Notes: generated by a model not told the origin, from the letters alone. 19,172 nucleotides of DNA from Thermoplasmata archaeon (GCA_019594025.1 JAFDUB010000023.1:1-19172); one strand, 5' to 3'; shown: positions 1 through 7,647, counted from the stretch's first letter. Translations and numbers: made by a program.

Positions 1-34
1 CCAGTTACAGGTGTTTAATAATGTTTTCTGTCTG

Positions 35-862
35 TTATCGCAGCACGTACTTCTCCATGCAGCAAGCGAAACCCCTCTCGGTACATGCAGGTGCTACATC
101 ATCGGCCTTTGCTCTAACCTCTTTAGGCGAGTTCTTCATGGCGACACTCTTTCCCACTATATCGAACATGGGCACATCCACGTAATCGTCGCCGATGGCC
201 AATACCTTATCCAAGTCTATGTTAGCTCTTTTAGAGAGCGTCTCAAGGGCGGAACCTTTGTTGATACCGTATGGGTAGACGGTCAGCGCTAGGAACTTCT
301 CATCCCTGTGATGCCTGTGTAATGTTACACTGGATGAAAAATTATCGTGGACGAACTCTTCTATCTCAAGTAAAGCCTGTAAACCGTTGCCGTCACGATG
401 TATCATAAAACTGGCGGGTTCTCCCGCATCCAGAGCTTCTGAATTATTTTTTACTATCACCGCGGTAGGGTTCTCGAAGTGTTTTCCAAGCCTGTCGGCC
501 CTACGCTGACGCCAGTATTTCTTTTCATCAAAGATGGTGGTCAATTCGTATCCTTTATCGTCGGTGAATTCAGTTATGGCCCTTGCGATCTTCATATCCA
601 GACTTTTTTCGAACCACACCTCTCCAGGTTTATCCCAATCTCCACCCATGATCATCCCCCCGTTCAAGCATATCGCGGGATGTTGGAAAACCTTCGTTCC
701 GCTCATGATCTGTGAGGCGGAATACCTCATCCTAGTGGTTGAAACGATCACAGGTATTCCCTGGTCAAACAACCTATCTAGAACTGCTCGGTTTTTATCA
801 TCTACAAGGCCTTCGTCGGCGATTGTTCCGTCTAAGTCTGTAACCACCGCTTCGATATTCAA
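35..862 (-). CDS. HAD-superfamily (Cof / phosphoglycolate phosphatase-like) phosphatase
   Basis: A 275-residue HAD hydrolase of the cap-C2 (Cof) type. Motif I is DLDGT at residues 9-13 (nucleophile D9, acid/base D11). Motif II is the STTR stretch near 41-44, motif III lysine is K202 in GINKGSAL, and motif IV is GDD at 224-226. The long insert between motifs II and III is the C2 cap that sets substrate choice. Such enzymes remove phosphate from small cytosolic metabolites; archaeal members include phosphoglycolate and sugar-phosphate phosphatases, so the substrate cannot be read here. The start is TTG and overlaps the nadA stop as TTGA, with a GAGG-like site just upstream, so translation is probably coupled to nadA. 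The cysteine-rich tail (C260, C267, C268) is unusual for the family. Family call is firm, substrate unknown. Confidence 0.88.
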   Translation of the reverse strand: MNIEAVVTDLDGTIADEGLVDDKNRAVLDRLFDQGIPVIVSTTRMRYSASQIMSGTKVFQHPAICLNGGMIMGGDWDKPGEVWFEKSLDMKIARAITEFTDDKGYELTTIFDEKKYWRQRRADRLGKHFENPTAVIVKNNSEALDAGEPASFMIHRDGNGLQALLEIEEFVHDNFSSSVTLHRHHRDEKFLALTVYPYGINKGSALETLSKRANIDLDKVLAIGDDYVDVPMFDIVGKSVAMKNSPKEVRAKADDVAPACTERGFACCMEKYVLR

Positions 863-1767
863 TTTCCTCTACCCACTTCCATCATACGCTCCAGAGGTTT
901 CTTCGCTCTTTTGATGAGATCTTCTTCTATGACAACCACGGGCTCCAGCGTTTCCATGGCTCTGATAACCTTCTCGGGTGTGATCCTTTTCATGTTCTGA
1001 CAGAGTGGATCACCTGGAAATGCGAATGTTTTATCGGGATTCTCCTTTCTTAGTCGGTGTCCCATCTCCACCTCCGTTCCCACGATGAACTCTTTTGAAC
1101 TCGATTCCCCAGCCCTCTTCAAAATACCGGTGGTTGAACCGACGAAATCGGCGAGATCTATTACCTCGGGCTGGCATTCGGGATGAACTATAACTTCCGC
1201 TTGAGGGTATTCTTTCAAAGATACCTCTATATCCTTTACAGATATCTTATCGTGGGTACCGCAGTAGCCTTCCCAAAGATCGATGGTTTTGTCCTTAACT
1301 AAGCGTTTTATGTAGCTACCCAGGTTCTTATCCGGTAAAAATAGTATCTTATCCTGCTCTAAACTCTCAACCACTTTTACCGCGTTGGACGACGTGCAGC
1401 AGATATCGGATTCCACCTTCGTCTCGACGTTGGTGTTAACGTAAGAAACCACCGCCGCATCGGGGTTATCTTTTTTGTACTGCCTCAATCTATCTATATC
1501 CACCATGGCCGCCATAGGACACTGAGCCTTCGGCTCGGGATGGATGATATTTTTATCAGGATTGAGTACGACTGCGGATTCAGCCATAAAATCTACACCA
1601 CAGAAAACCACGTTCTCCGCTTTTTTCTCGGTAACTTTACGCGCAAGTCCAAATGAATCGCCGGTGTAATCGGCGGCATCCTGGATAACTCCGAGTTGAT
1701 AATTATGAGCAACGAGGAGGATATCATTTTCCTTCTTTAACTTCTCGACCTCGTCTATGAAAGACAT
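859..1767 (-). CDS. nadA: Quinolinate synthase NadA
   Basis: Condenses iminoaspartate with dihydroxyacetone phosphate to quinolinate, the second step of de novo NAD synthesis in the cytosol. It uses a [4Fe-4S] cluster held by three cysteines. In this 302-residue protein the expected ligands are C83 (AQCPM), C169 (EGYCG) and C256 (GDPLCQNMK), matching the spacing known for archaeal NadA. The triplicated-domain layout is full length, and the signatures AHNYQ (20-24), HPEC (195-198) and STTG (211-214) are present. A TATA-like TTTATATT centred 25 bases upstream of the ATG, with no Shine-Dalgarno site, suggests a leaderless mRNA. The partner genes nadB or aspartate dehydrogenase and nadC are not in the window. 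The downstream HAD gene is coupled by a 4-base overlap. Confidence 0.97.
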   Translation of the reverse strand: MSFIDEVEKLKKENDILLVAHNYQLGVIQDAADYTGDSFGLARKVTEKKAENVVFCGVDFMAESAVVLNPDKNIIHPEPKAQCPMAAMVDIDRLRQYKKDNPDAAVVSYVNTNVETKVESDICCTSSNAVKVVESLEQDKILFLPDKNLGSYIKRLVKDKTIDLWEGYCGTHDKISVKDIEVSLKEYPQAEVIVHPECQPEVIDLADFVGSTTGILKRAGESSSKEFIVGTEVEMGHRLRKENPDKTFAFPGDPLCQNMKRITPEKVIRAMETLEPVVVIEEDLIKRAKKPLERMMEVGRGN

Positions 1768-1860
1768 GATGAACCCATCAATAACTACAATATAAATCTT
1801 TTACCTCCTTTGTAGTTTCACAAAAAAATTTATTATGTAACTCTACTGTCCGTGAAGCGC
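1768..1860. promoter_or_regulatory. Divergent promoter region, nadA / HPP gene
   Basis: On the minus strand TTTATATT (plus coordinates 1789-1796) is centred about 25 bases before the nadA ATG. On the plus strand TTTATTAT (1829-1836) is centred about 28 bases before the ATG at 1861. Both spacings fit archaeal TATA boxes with transcription starting at or next to the start codon. The two boxes lie about 33 bases apart, so TBP/TFB assembly on one side could affect the other. Confidence 0.6.
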
Positions 1861-2334
1861 ATGGTACAGATATTCGATAAGAAACTTGATAAAAAAACCC
1901 TAAAGCACTATGTTCTTCAAAGCGCTCTTGCCACTTTAGTTTTATTTCTGTGCCTAAGTGTACCCTTTATCGATGATGCCATTCTAATAGCGGCCATAGG
2001 TTCCACCACTTTCGTCTTATTCGCTATGCCTAAAACACTACCGGCTCGCCCTAGGAATGTTTTGGGAAGCCATTTTGTTTGCGGCTTGATCGGCATAGCT
2101 TTTTCCATGTTCAACAGCGGGTTCGTACCCAGCACCGTGATGCTGAGCCTCGCGGTCGGACTATCCATCTTTGCCATGGTAACACTTGCTATCGAACACC
2201 CACCTGCCGGAGGTACCGTGATCGCCCTTTTGTTTACACCGGATTATGTAGCATTCGTCACCCTCCTTTTACTTTCCAGCATATTGATGTTATTCGTTCA
2301 TCTTCTTAAACCCTATATGATCAATCTTATGTGA
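1861..2334 (+). CDS. HPP-family integral membrane protein
   Basis: A small membrane protein of the HPP family (Pfam HPP). The name-giving HPPAGG motif is at about residues 113-118 counted from this start, and the conserved ARPRNVLGSH stretch is at about 62-71. Four hydrophobic segments are visible, with a short basic N-terminus on the cytoplasmic side. Characterised relatives are tied to nitrite transport in chloroplasts and cyanobacteria; here the gene stands alone with no CBS domain and no nitrogen genes nearby, so the substrate is unknown. A GTG at 1852 in the same frame is an alternative start, but the TATA box at 1829-1836 is only about 20 bases from it, whereas the ATG at 1861 has the spacing seen at other leaderless genes in this window. 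Confidence 0.85.
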   Translation: MVQIFDKKLDKKTLKHYVLQSALATLVLFLCLSVPFIDDAILIAAIGSTTFVLFAMPKTLPARPRNVLGSHFVCGLIGIAFSMFNSGFVPSTVMLSLAVGLSIFAMVTLAIEHPPAGGTVIALLFTPDYVAFVTLLLLSSILMLFVHLLKPYMINLM

Positions 2335-2340
2335 CACAAT

Positions 2341-2348
2341 TCTAATAA
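2341..2348 (+). promoter_or_regulatory. TATA-like box of hypF
   Basis: TCTAATAA is centred about 27 bases before the hypF ATG at 2372. No Shine-Dalgarno site lies in between (the stretch is pyrimidine rich), so a leaderless hypF mRNA is likely. hypF therefore appears to have its own promoter apart from the HPP gene, which ends only 37 bases upstream. Confidence 0.5.
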
Positions 2349-2371
2349 ACACCCTTCTCTCTCCGAATACC

Positions 2372-4516
2372 ATGCGTATCGTACTGAAGGGAATCGTGCA
2401 GGGAGTCGGCTTCCGGCCAACGGTCTACCGGGTGGCAAAGAACCTCGGTATGAACGGTTACGTAAAGAACATGGGGAGTGAGGTTGAAGTGATCATCGAC
2501 GGTGAAGTGGACGAGTTTTTGAGGGAACTGAAAAGGGCGCTGCCCCCTCTTGCGAAGCTCACCTCCGTAGAGGTATTTGAGAGCGGTGACACGTATGATG
2601 ATTTCACCATAGTACCCAGCACCGATGGTGATCGATCGTCCTCCATCCCGGTGGATACGGCCACCTGCAAAAACTGTGTGGCTGAGCTGGAAGATAGGAA
2701 AAATAGACGTTTCGCGTACCCCCTCATCAACTGCACTGACTGCGGAGCCCGCTACTCGGCTATCCAGGGGCTACCTTACGACCGTGAGAAGACCACCATG
2801 GCACCCTTCGAGATGTGCCCTTCTTGCAGGGAGGAGTACGGCGAACCCATGGACCGCCGCTTCCACGCCCAAACACTTTCATGCCCAGGCTGCGGCCCGA
2901 ATTACACTCTTTACGATCATAACAAGAAGAAGATAGGTGGGGTTGGGAAATTCATCTCTATGATAGAAGACGGGTGCATAGGTGTCGCAAAGAGCTGGGG
3001 CGGTATGCACATAGTCAGCACTCTAGGTAAGATACCCGAACTTCGCAAAAGGTACTGCCGTTCACAGAAACCCTTCGCTATAATGGTTAAAGATCTAGAA
3101 ACCGCAGAGAAGTACGCCCATGTGACACGAAAGAACGTGTTCACCGGTCCAAGGCGTCCTATAATGATCTACGAGAAAAAAGAACCTCTGGAAGAAGTGG
3201 CACCGGGATTACCCACCGTGGGGATGATGCTCCCCTATACACCTCTACATCATATACTGCTCGACGGGATTTCTGTGGATGCACTGGTGATGACCAGCGC
3301 GAATCTACCCGGTGAGCCCATGATAATAAAGAACAAAGACGCCTTCTCACTGGATCTAGACTGCTACCTTCTGCACAATAGGAAGATAGCAAACCGTATA
3401 GACGATTCCCTCATCAGAGTTCACGGTGACGAACTCTGTCCGATAAGGAGATCGAGAGGTTACGTGCCTGAAACGTTACCATTCGATAGATCCACCGTTT
3501 TCGCCGCCGGAGCGGACCAAAGCGGCTGCCTAGCATTTTCAACAAACCAACATCTATACCCAAGTCAGTACTTGGGAGATCTAGGGTCCTACGGTGCCAA
3601 GGTGTTCTACCAGAACACGGTCGAGCACCTGGAGTCCATGCTGGGTATCCAGGAGGTCGAGGCGGTTGCCGTGGACCTGCACCCCGCCTATACCAGCAGA
3701 AAGCTCGGTTTAGAATATGCAAAAAACAAAGAATGTCCGGTGGTAGAAGTACAGCATCACTGGGCACACGGAGCCTCCCTCCTTTTAGAGCACGATCTAG
3801 AGCACATAGTGTGCATAGCGGTGGATGGCACGGGATATGGTGAAGACGGAGGAAGCTGGGGTGGTGAGGTATTATACTGTACCGCTGATGAATACGAAAG
3901 AACGGCTCATCTGGAATCATTCCCTCTACTGGGTGGAGAGCAGGCGGTGAAGGATCCTATAAGGTTAGCCCACGCCATTCACAGAAAGCTCGGTCATGAT
4001 AGTCCATATTTCGACGACAAAACCGCCAGCATATTGGATAAGCTGATGGATAAGAGTGTTAACACAACCAGCCTTGGTAGGTTACTCGATGCGGTTTCGG
4101 CTGCTCTAGGTGTTTGCACGAAAAGGAACTACGAGGGAGAACCGGCGATGAAGCTGGAAAAACTGCAGTTGGAGGGAGATAATAGCAGGGAATATCCTAC
4201 CCATCTCGAAGGAGATACGATCTACACACTAGACGCTTTCTTGAAGATGCTGCAGGACGATTCACCCGCCGCCCATCGTGCCGCTTCTTACACGTATCAT
4301 GTAGCATGCGCCCTGGCGGAAGCCGCCGCTCGTACTGCGGAAGAATACGACGCCCCCATCGGTATCTCCGGGGGAGTTTCTTACAATCGCCCTATAGTTG
4401 ACCACGTAAGAAACAAACTAAAAGAACTCGGTTACGATTTACTGGTGCACCAAAAGGTCCCCAACGGTGATATGGGTGTTTGTGTCGGTCAGGCTTTGAT
4501 AGCGGCTGACATTTAA
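2372..4516 (+). CDS. hypF: [NiFe]-hydrogenase maturation carbamoyltransferase HypF
   Basis: Makes the cyanide ligand precursor of [NiFe] hydrogenases by moving the carbamoyl group of carbamoyl phosphate, through carbamoyl-adenylate, to the C-terminal cysteine of HypE. All domains are present in order. The acylphosphatase domain is at 1-85 (GIVQGVGFRPTVYR, R15 and N33). Four CxxC pairs (C99/C102, C121/C124, C149/C152, C171/C174) form the HypF zinc fingers. The YrdC-like domain is at about 185-370 (SANLPGEP, RRSRGYVPE). The Kae1-like domain runs from about 385 to the end, with HHWAH metal ligands, DGTGYGEDGGSWGGE, GISGGVSYNRP and VPNGDMGVCVGQA. At 714 residues it is slightly short for the family but lacks no domain. 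No other hyp or hydrogenase gene is in view, so it is unlinked from its partners. Confidence 0.97.
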   Translation: MRIVLKGIVQGVGFRPTVYRVAKNLGMNGYVKNMGSEVEVIIDGEVDEFLRELKRALPPLAKLTSVEVFESGDTYDDFTIVPSTDGDRSSSIPVDTATCKNCVAELEDRKNRRFAYPLINCTDCGARYSAIQGLPYDREKTTMAPFEMCPSCREEYGEPMDRRFHAQTLSCPGCGPNYTLYDHNKKKIGGVGKFISMIEDGCIGVAKSWGGMHIVSTLGKIPELRKRYCRSQKPFAIMVKDLETAEKYAHVTRKNVFTGPRRPIMIYEKKEPLEEVAPGLPTVGMMLPYTPLHHILLDGISVDALVMTSANLPGEPMIIKNKDAFSLDLDCYLLHNRKIANRIDDSLIRVHGDELCPIRRSRGYVPETLPFDRSTVFAAGADQSGCLAFSTNQHLYPSQYLGDLGSYGAKVFYQNTVEHLESMLGIQEVEAVAVDLHPAYTSRKLGLEYAKNKECPVVEVQHHWAHGASLLLEHDLEHIVCIAVDGTGYGEDGGSWGGEVLYCTADEYERTAHLESFPLLGGEQAVKDPIRLAHAIHRKLGHDSPYFDDKTASILDKLMDKSVNTTSLGRLLDAVSAALGVCTKRNYEGEPAMKLEKLQLEGDNSREYPTHLEGDTIYTLDAFLKMLQDDSPAAHRAASYTYHVACALAEAAARTAEEYDAPIGISGGVSYNRPIVDHVRNKLKELGYDLLVHQKVPNGDMGVCVGQALIAADI

Positions 4517-4603
4517 ATTCTCCAAAAATATGAAATACCCCGTTTCCCCTTTCAACGATGTGTATAATGTACACCGTGATCATATACTGAAGTGGAGGAT
4601 AAG

Positions 4604-5599
4604 ATGGCTCAGCGTCTGATAGAGCTCGTGGTACCCGATAGATACGAGGGCGATGTAGAAACGATTTTAGAAGGGGACGATAAGGTATTTGATCATTGGT
4701 GTGGAAAAGCCTCCGGTGAAAAGGTTCAGTTCAAGATATTGGTGGATGCAGAAGAAAGCCAGACCGTCATCGATCAACTGGAAAATAATTATGGTACCGC
4801 CGAGGGATTCAGACTTTTGATGTTCCATGTAGAGGCCTCCCTACCGATCCAAGTGGAAAAGGAAAAAAAAGAGGATGATGAGGAGGAGACACGTGGAGTT
4901 AGCAGGGTAGAGCTTTATACGGCGGCGTCGGACCAGATAAAACTGTCAAGCGTGTATCTGCTGCTGATGGGTCTATCAGCCATAGTCGCCGCTATAGGTG
5001 TTCTGAGGGGTGACGTGGCGGTTATCATCGGTGCTATGGTGATCGCACCACTTCTAGGGCCCAACGTTGGCTTATCACTGGCCACTACTCTGGCGGATTC
5101 TGACCTAGCTAGGAAAGCAATGCGATCTAACTTTGTAGGTATCCTTCTCGCCTTCCTCATAGCTGTGATCATAGGACTTCTATTCACAGATGATCCAACC
5201 GGCTCCGTGGAATTGATGGCAAGAACAAATGTGGGATACGGTGACGTTGCTTTAGCCTTGGCGGCCGGTAGCGCTGGAGCTCTGGCATACACTCGAAGTA
5301 TACCTGCGGCCTTGATCGGAGTGATGGTGGCTATCGCTCTGGTTCCTACAATAGTCACATCCGGTCTTTTGTTGGGTGCCGGCTACTTTACACTCTCTTT
5401 TTACGCATTGATGTTGTTCTTGATAAATCTGATTTGCATAAACCTCTCCGGAGTACTCACTTTCTTGGTGCAGGGCTTCACCCCTAGTCAATGGTGGAAA
5501 GCGGATAAAGCAAAGAGGTTGACTCGACTAGCCATCACCATCTGGGCAGCTCTATTACTCGTTCTAATCGGTGTGATCTCCTATCTGAGATTTTTGTAA
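4604..5599 (+). CDS. DUF389-family integral membrane protein
   Basis: Member of the DUF389 family (the TIGR00341 type common in archaea); function unknown. Residues 1-80 form a soluble alpha/beta domain starting RLIELVVPDRYEGDV. A highly charged acidic linker (about 85-96) follows, then six or seven hydrophobic helices from about 116 to the end. Conserved family stretches are seen in IIGAMVIAPLLGPNVGLS and SAGALAYTRSIPAALIGVMVAIALVPT. I chose ATG 4604 over the in-frame GTG at 4592 because GGAGGAT (4594-4600) is ideally placed for the ATG and would lie inside the longer reading frame. TATAATGT at 4563-4570 would give a leader of about 12 bases, so this gene uses a Shine-Dalgarno start, unlike its neighbours upstream. 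Confidence 0.88.
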   Translation: MAQRLIELVVPDRYEGDVETILEGDDKVFDHWCGKASGEKVQFKILVDAEESQTVIDQLENNYGTAEGFRLLMFHVEASLPIQVEKEKKEDDEEETRGVSRVELYTAASDQIKLSSVYLLLMGLSAIVAAIGVLRGDVAVIIGAMVIAPLLGPNVGLSLATTLADSDLARKAMRSNFVGILLAFLIAVIIGLLFTDDPTGSVELMARTNVGYGDVALALAAGSAGALAYTRSIPAALIGVMVAIALVPTIVTSGLLLGAGYFTLSFYALMLFLINLICINLSGVLTFLVQGFTPSQWWKADKAKRLTRLAITIWAALLLVLIGVISYLRFL

Positions 5600-5678
5600 A
5601 AAAAGGGGAGGGGGCTAGACTGGAAGGATGGTGGGATGGGATGCACTCTAACCGACTAGCCCGATATATCCCCTGTAT
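5598..5678 (-). ncRNA. Candidate small structured RNA with U-tract end
   Basis: Read on the minus strand, GGGGA (plus 5669-5673) pairs with UCCCC (5605-5609), and GGGCUAG (5656-5662) pairs with CUAGCCC (5612-5618). A 6/2 internal loop separates the helices, and a 37-nt loop rich in UCCC/AUCC caps the hairpin. The second arm runs straight into seven U residues (5598-5604), an archaeal-type terminator. A minus-strand TATA-like stretch at plus 5698-5708 sits about 26 bases before the predicted 5' end near 5678. The U-tract overlaps the stop codon of the convergent DUF389 gene. No tRNA, C/D-box or H/ACA signature was found. The same fold could also act in the 3' end of the DUF389 mRNA on the plus strand. 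Family unknown. Confidence 0.45.
5605..5673. repeat. Two-part inverted repeat with 37-base loop
   Basis: Outer arms 5605-5609 and 5669-5673 (5 bp), inner arms 5612-5618 and 5656-5662 (7 bp, GGGCTAG/CTAGCCC). All twelve pairs are Watson-Crick. The loop on the plus strand is G rich with repeated GGATGG/GGGATGG units. This is the structural basis for the small RNA call. Confidence 0.8.
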
Positions 5679-5697
5679 ACTTTATTTCCCGAAGGCG

Positions 5698-5708
5698 GAT
5701 ATATATTT
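5698..5708 (-). promoter_or_regulatory. TATA-like box for the candidate small RNA
   Basis: Read on the minus strand the stretch is an A/T run with ATATATAT, preceded by ACAAA that could serve as a BRE. Its centre is about 25-26 bases upstream of the predicted RNA 5' end near 5678. It lies downstream of the radA terminator, so it would drive a separate transcript. Confidence 0.4.
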
Positions 5709-5767
5709 TGTGGTAATATTTTGAGTGAATATCAAAAAAGTATAAATACTAGATACTAACCGAACAC

Positions 5768-5783
5768 AAAAAAAGTAAAAAAA
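5768..5783 (-). terminator. Double T-tract terminator after radA
   Basis: Read on the minus strand, two runs of seven T (plus 5777-5783 and 5768-5774) lie 22-37 bases beyond the radA stop codon, after a short C-rich stretch (ACCC). Paired U-tracts without a hairpin are typical archaeal termination signals and are the kind of site used by the aCPSF1/FttA factor also encoded in this window. Confidence 0.6.
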
Positions 5784-5804
5784 GGGTTTTGTTGTCATAC
5801 CTAT

Positions 5805-6746
5805 TCAGTCTCTTATTCCCTCTCCTTTGACAACGATCACCGCTTCACCGTCGGGTAGATTAGGTGAATCAACCAGACGTGCTATCCTTTTGCTACCCTT
5901 ACTTTTCCTAAGGTATATTCTGAAGGTAGCGGTGTGTCCTAATATGTGTCCGCCTATGGGTTTGGTGGGATCACCAAAGAACTGGTCGGGATTTGCGGAT
6001 ACCTGGTTAGTCACAACTATCGCCGAGTTGAACCTGTCTGCAAAGCGCAGTAACTTATGAAGATGCTTGTTCAACGTCTGCTGCCTCTCCGCCAAAGCTC
6101 CTCTGCCTACATACTCGGCCCTGAAGTGAGATGTAAGTGAATCCACTACCAGCAGACGTATTGGTGCGTCCTCGGCAACGTCGAGCGCCTTCTCGGCAAG
6201 CAGCATCTGATGATGAGAGTTAAACGCTCGTGCAACTTTGATCTTTTGTAACACATCCTCTGGATCTTGATCCAATCCTTCGGCCATCTGGATTATCCTT
6301 TCGGGTCTAAAACTATTTTCGGTATCTATAATGATAATTTCTCCGTCCAATCCACCCTCGCTTTTAGGCATGGTAGTGGTAACCGCCAGCTGATGTACCA
6401 ACTGCGTCTTTCCCGAACCGTATTCACCGAAAAACTCGGTTATCGCTCTCGTTTCCACACCACCGCCTAAAAGAGAATCCAGTGATTCCGCACATGTGGT
6501 CAACTTTCCTATTTCTTTACGTTTTTCCATTACCTGGTCTCCAGTTTCGAAATCACCGATATCTGCGGAAGCCTTTGCAGCGTTTATAATCTTAGCAGCT
6601 GTGGCCTCTCCGATCTCTGCAACGTCGGACAGTACTCTCGGGGATTCTACAGCTATAGCTAGCATATCCCTGTAACCTGCTTCGATGAGCTTCTCTGCAG
6701 TTGCGGGTCCTACTCCTGGCAACTCTTGTATTATTTCTTTGCTCAT
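5805..6746 (-). CDS. radA: DNA repair and recombination protein RadA
   Basis: The archaeal RecA/Rad51 recombinase: ATP-dependent filament formation on single-stranded DNA, homology search and strand exchange. From the ATG at 6746 it has 313 residues, close to the family norm. The N-terminal helix-hairpin-helix domain is LPGVGPATAEKL (9-20). The polymerisation motif region is FETG (66-69). Walker A is GEYGSGKT (107-114) and Walker B is LLVVD (198-202). Loop 2 and the following core are NQVSANPDQFFGDPTKPIGG (247-266). An in-frame GTG at 6758 would add four residues; I prefer the ATG because a GGTGG site (plus 6755-6759) lies at Shine-Dalgarno distance. TTTATTAAG (plus 6775-6783, read on the minus strand as CTTAATAAA) is the likely TATA box. 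No intein. Confidence 0.97.
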   Translation of the reverse strand: MSKEIIQELPGVGPATAEKLIEAGYRDMLAIAVESPRVLSDVAEIGEATAAKIINAAKASADIGDFETGDQVMEKRKEIGKLTTCAESLDSLLGGGVETRAITEFFGEYGSGKTQLVHQLAVTTTMPKSEGGLDGEIIIIDTENSFRPERIIQMAEGLDQDPEDVLQKIKVARAFNSHHQMLLAEKALDVAEDAPIRLLVVDSLTSHFRAEYVGRGALAERQQTLNKHLHKLLRFADRFNSAIVVTNQVSANPDQFFGDPTKPIGGHILGHTATFRIYLRKSKGSKRIARLVDSPNLPDGEAVIVVKGEGIRD

Positions 6747-6812
6747 TTTATCGACCACCTTTACCGGGTCAGCCTTTATTAAGTTTTGTTCGGGGGTTAG
6801 CCGAAAGTGACT

Positions 6813-7223
6813 TCACACGTCAAAGATGACCTTGACCCTCCCCTCTGGATCCACCATTATCTCGTGATAGGAAACTGCCTTGATGGCGTTCCCCAACGGA
6901 TGTTTATCTAGATCCAATTTTTCTCCCCTACAAACCGCCTTTAACACAAATTCATCTCCCTCTTGGATGCTAACATCGAATTCACTGAACAGCATATCCT
7001 CGACCTCGAAGAGGAATACGAACTCGGACAAAAAGTCCACCAAAAGCGTCTCTATTGAGTCAGACTTAACCGTAATCACATGTTCCTTTCTCCCTTCGAC
7101 CTTATCTATATCCGTGATAACGTCGAACATACCTTTAGCGATCTCACAAAATACATCTTCGAGCCCGTCCCCCCACGCCTCGAGACCGATATCCGCAGTA
7201 TGTTCGAACTGTTCGTAAGGCAT
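6813..7223 (-). CDS. Archease, RtcB RNA-ligase activating protein
   Basis: Archease helps the tRNA-splicing ligase RtcB form its guanylylated intermediate and turn over. The 136-residue protein from ATG 7223 carries the family signatures: HTADIGLEAWGD near the N-terminus with metal-binding D11, the KAVSYH stretch at 115-120, and a terminal FDV whose D135 is the expected last metal ligand. The reading frame is open 14 codons further upstream, but that part overlaps the preceding gene and does not match the family, so ATG 7223 is chosen. It starts 4 bases after the stop of the PCC-domain gene, with GGGATG as a possible ribosome site overlapping that stop. rtcB itself is not in the window. Confidence 0.93.
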   Translation of the reverse strand: MPYEQFEHTADIGLEAWGDGLEDVFCEIAKGMFDVITDIDKVEGRKEHVITVKSDSIETLLVDFLSEFVFLFEVEDMLFSEFDVSIQEGDEFVLKAVCRGEKLDLDKHPLGNAIKAVSYHEIMVDPEGRVKVIFDV

Positions 7224-7227
7224 GTTT

Positions 7228-7647
7228 TCATCCCATGGAAAGCAGATCCATCTTCCTGTCTTCATCGTACTCTCGAGTTAGCAACATATCATCGAAAACC
7301 AGCATCACCAGCTCCACCACGTTGAACACCTCACCACCTTTAAGGTGCCCACCACGCAGTACATGATCTTCACCCGACACACTAGCGTGCAGGTGAATAG
7401 TACCTTCGTCACTTATACTACCACCTAAGGTCACAAGCTCCATGGGTTCGTCGAAGGATTCCCAACGATACTCTCCCTTCACGCTGTCATAAAACCCCAG
7501 TTTGAAATCCTTAAGCATACCTATGCCGGATACGATCAAAGCACTCTCCCGATTTAAATCCTTCAGTATTTTGTTTATGCTCTGAAATATGTCACTTTCG
7601 TGATCCAGTTTAGCTACCACAACATTATCTTCGATCTCGTAGTCCAT
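7228..7647 (-). CDS. PCC/DUF296 domain protein
   Basis: A single-domain member of the PCC (plants and prokaryotes conserved, DUF296, PF03479) family, 139 residues. The pattern is clear: ALIVSGIGMLKDFKLGFYD (36-54), then ELVTLGGSIS, then HLHASVSGEDHVLRGGHLKGG with the conserved histidines, then VELVMLVF. In plants the domain is joined to AT-hooks; stand-alone archaeal proteins form trimers and their function is not settled. A GGAGGGAG site lies 5 bases before the ATG. The gene sits between the beta-CASP nuclease (42 bases upstream) and archease (4 bases downstream) on the same strand, which suggests one transcript; a weak TTTAATAC before it might add internal initiation. Confidence 0.85.
   Translation of the reverse strand: MDYEIEDNVVVAKLDHESDIFQSINKILKDLNRESALIVSGIGMLKDFKLGFYDSVKGEYRWESFDEPMELVTLGGSISDEGTIHLHASVSGEDHVLRGGHLKGGEVFNVVELVMLVFDDMLLTREYDEDRKMDLLSMG

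Noticed and set aside
1..34. Possible promoter for a further minus-strand gene beyond the left edge
   Set aside because: An A/T-rich stretch is present, but the gene it might serve is outside the window, so nothing supports it.
3414..3920. 168-codon open frame antisense to hypF
   Set aside because: Composition is rich in Arg, Pro and His as expected for the reverse of a coding strand; no domain, and hypF covers it with full conservation.
4592..4603. GTG start for the DUF389 gene
   Set aside because: It would place the clear GGAGG site inside the coding region; ATG 4604 fits that site.
4915..5358. 147-codon open frame antisense to the DUF389 gene
   Set aside because: It mirrors hydrophobic codons of the sense gene and has no ribosome site, promoter or recognisable motif.
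5612..5662. tRNA or split tRNA half at the GGGCTAG hairpin
   Set aside because: The minus-strand GTCGGTTAGAGTGC looks like a D-arm, but there is no anticodon stem, no T-arm GTTC and only 51 bases between the acceptor-like arms.
6807..6816. Perfect 10-base palindrome GTGACTTCAC upstream of the radA TATA box
   Set aside because: Short enough to occur by chance and overlapping the archease stop codon; no second copy at another repair promoter was found.
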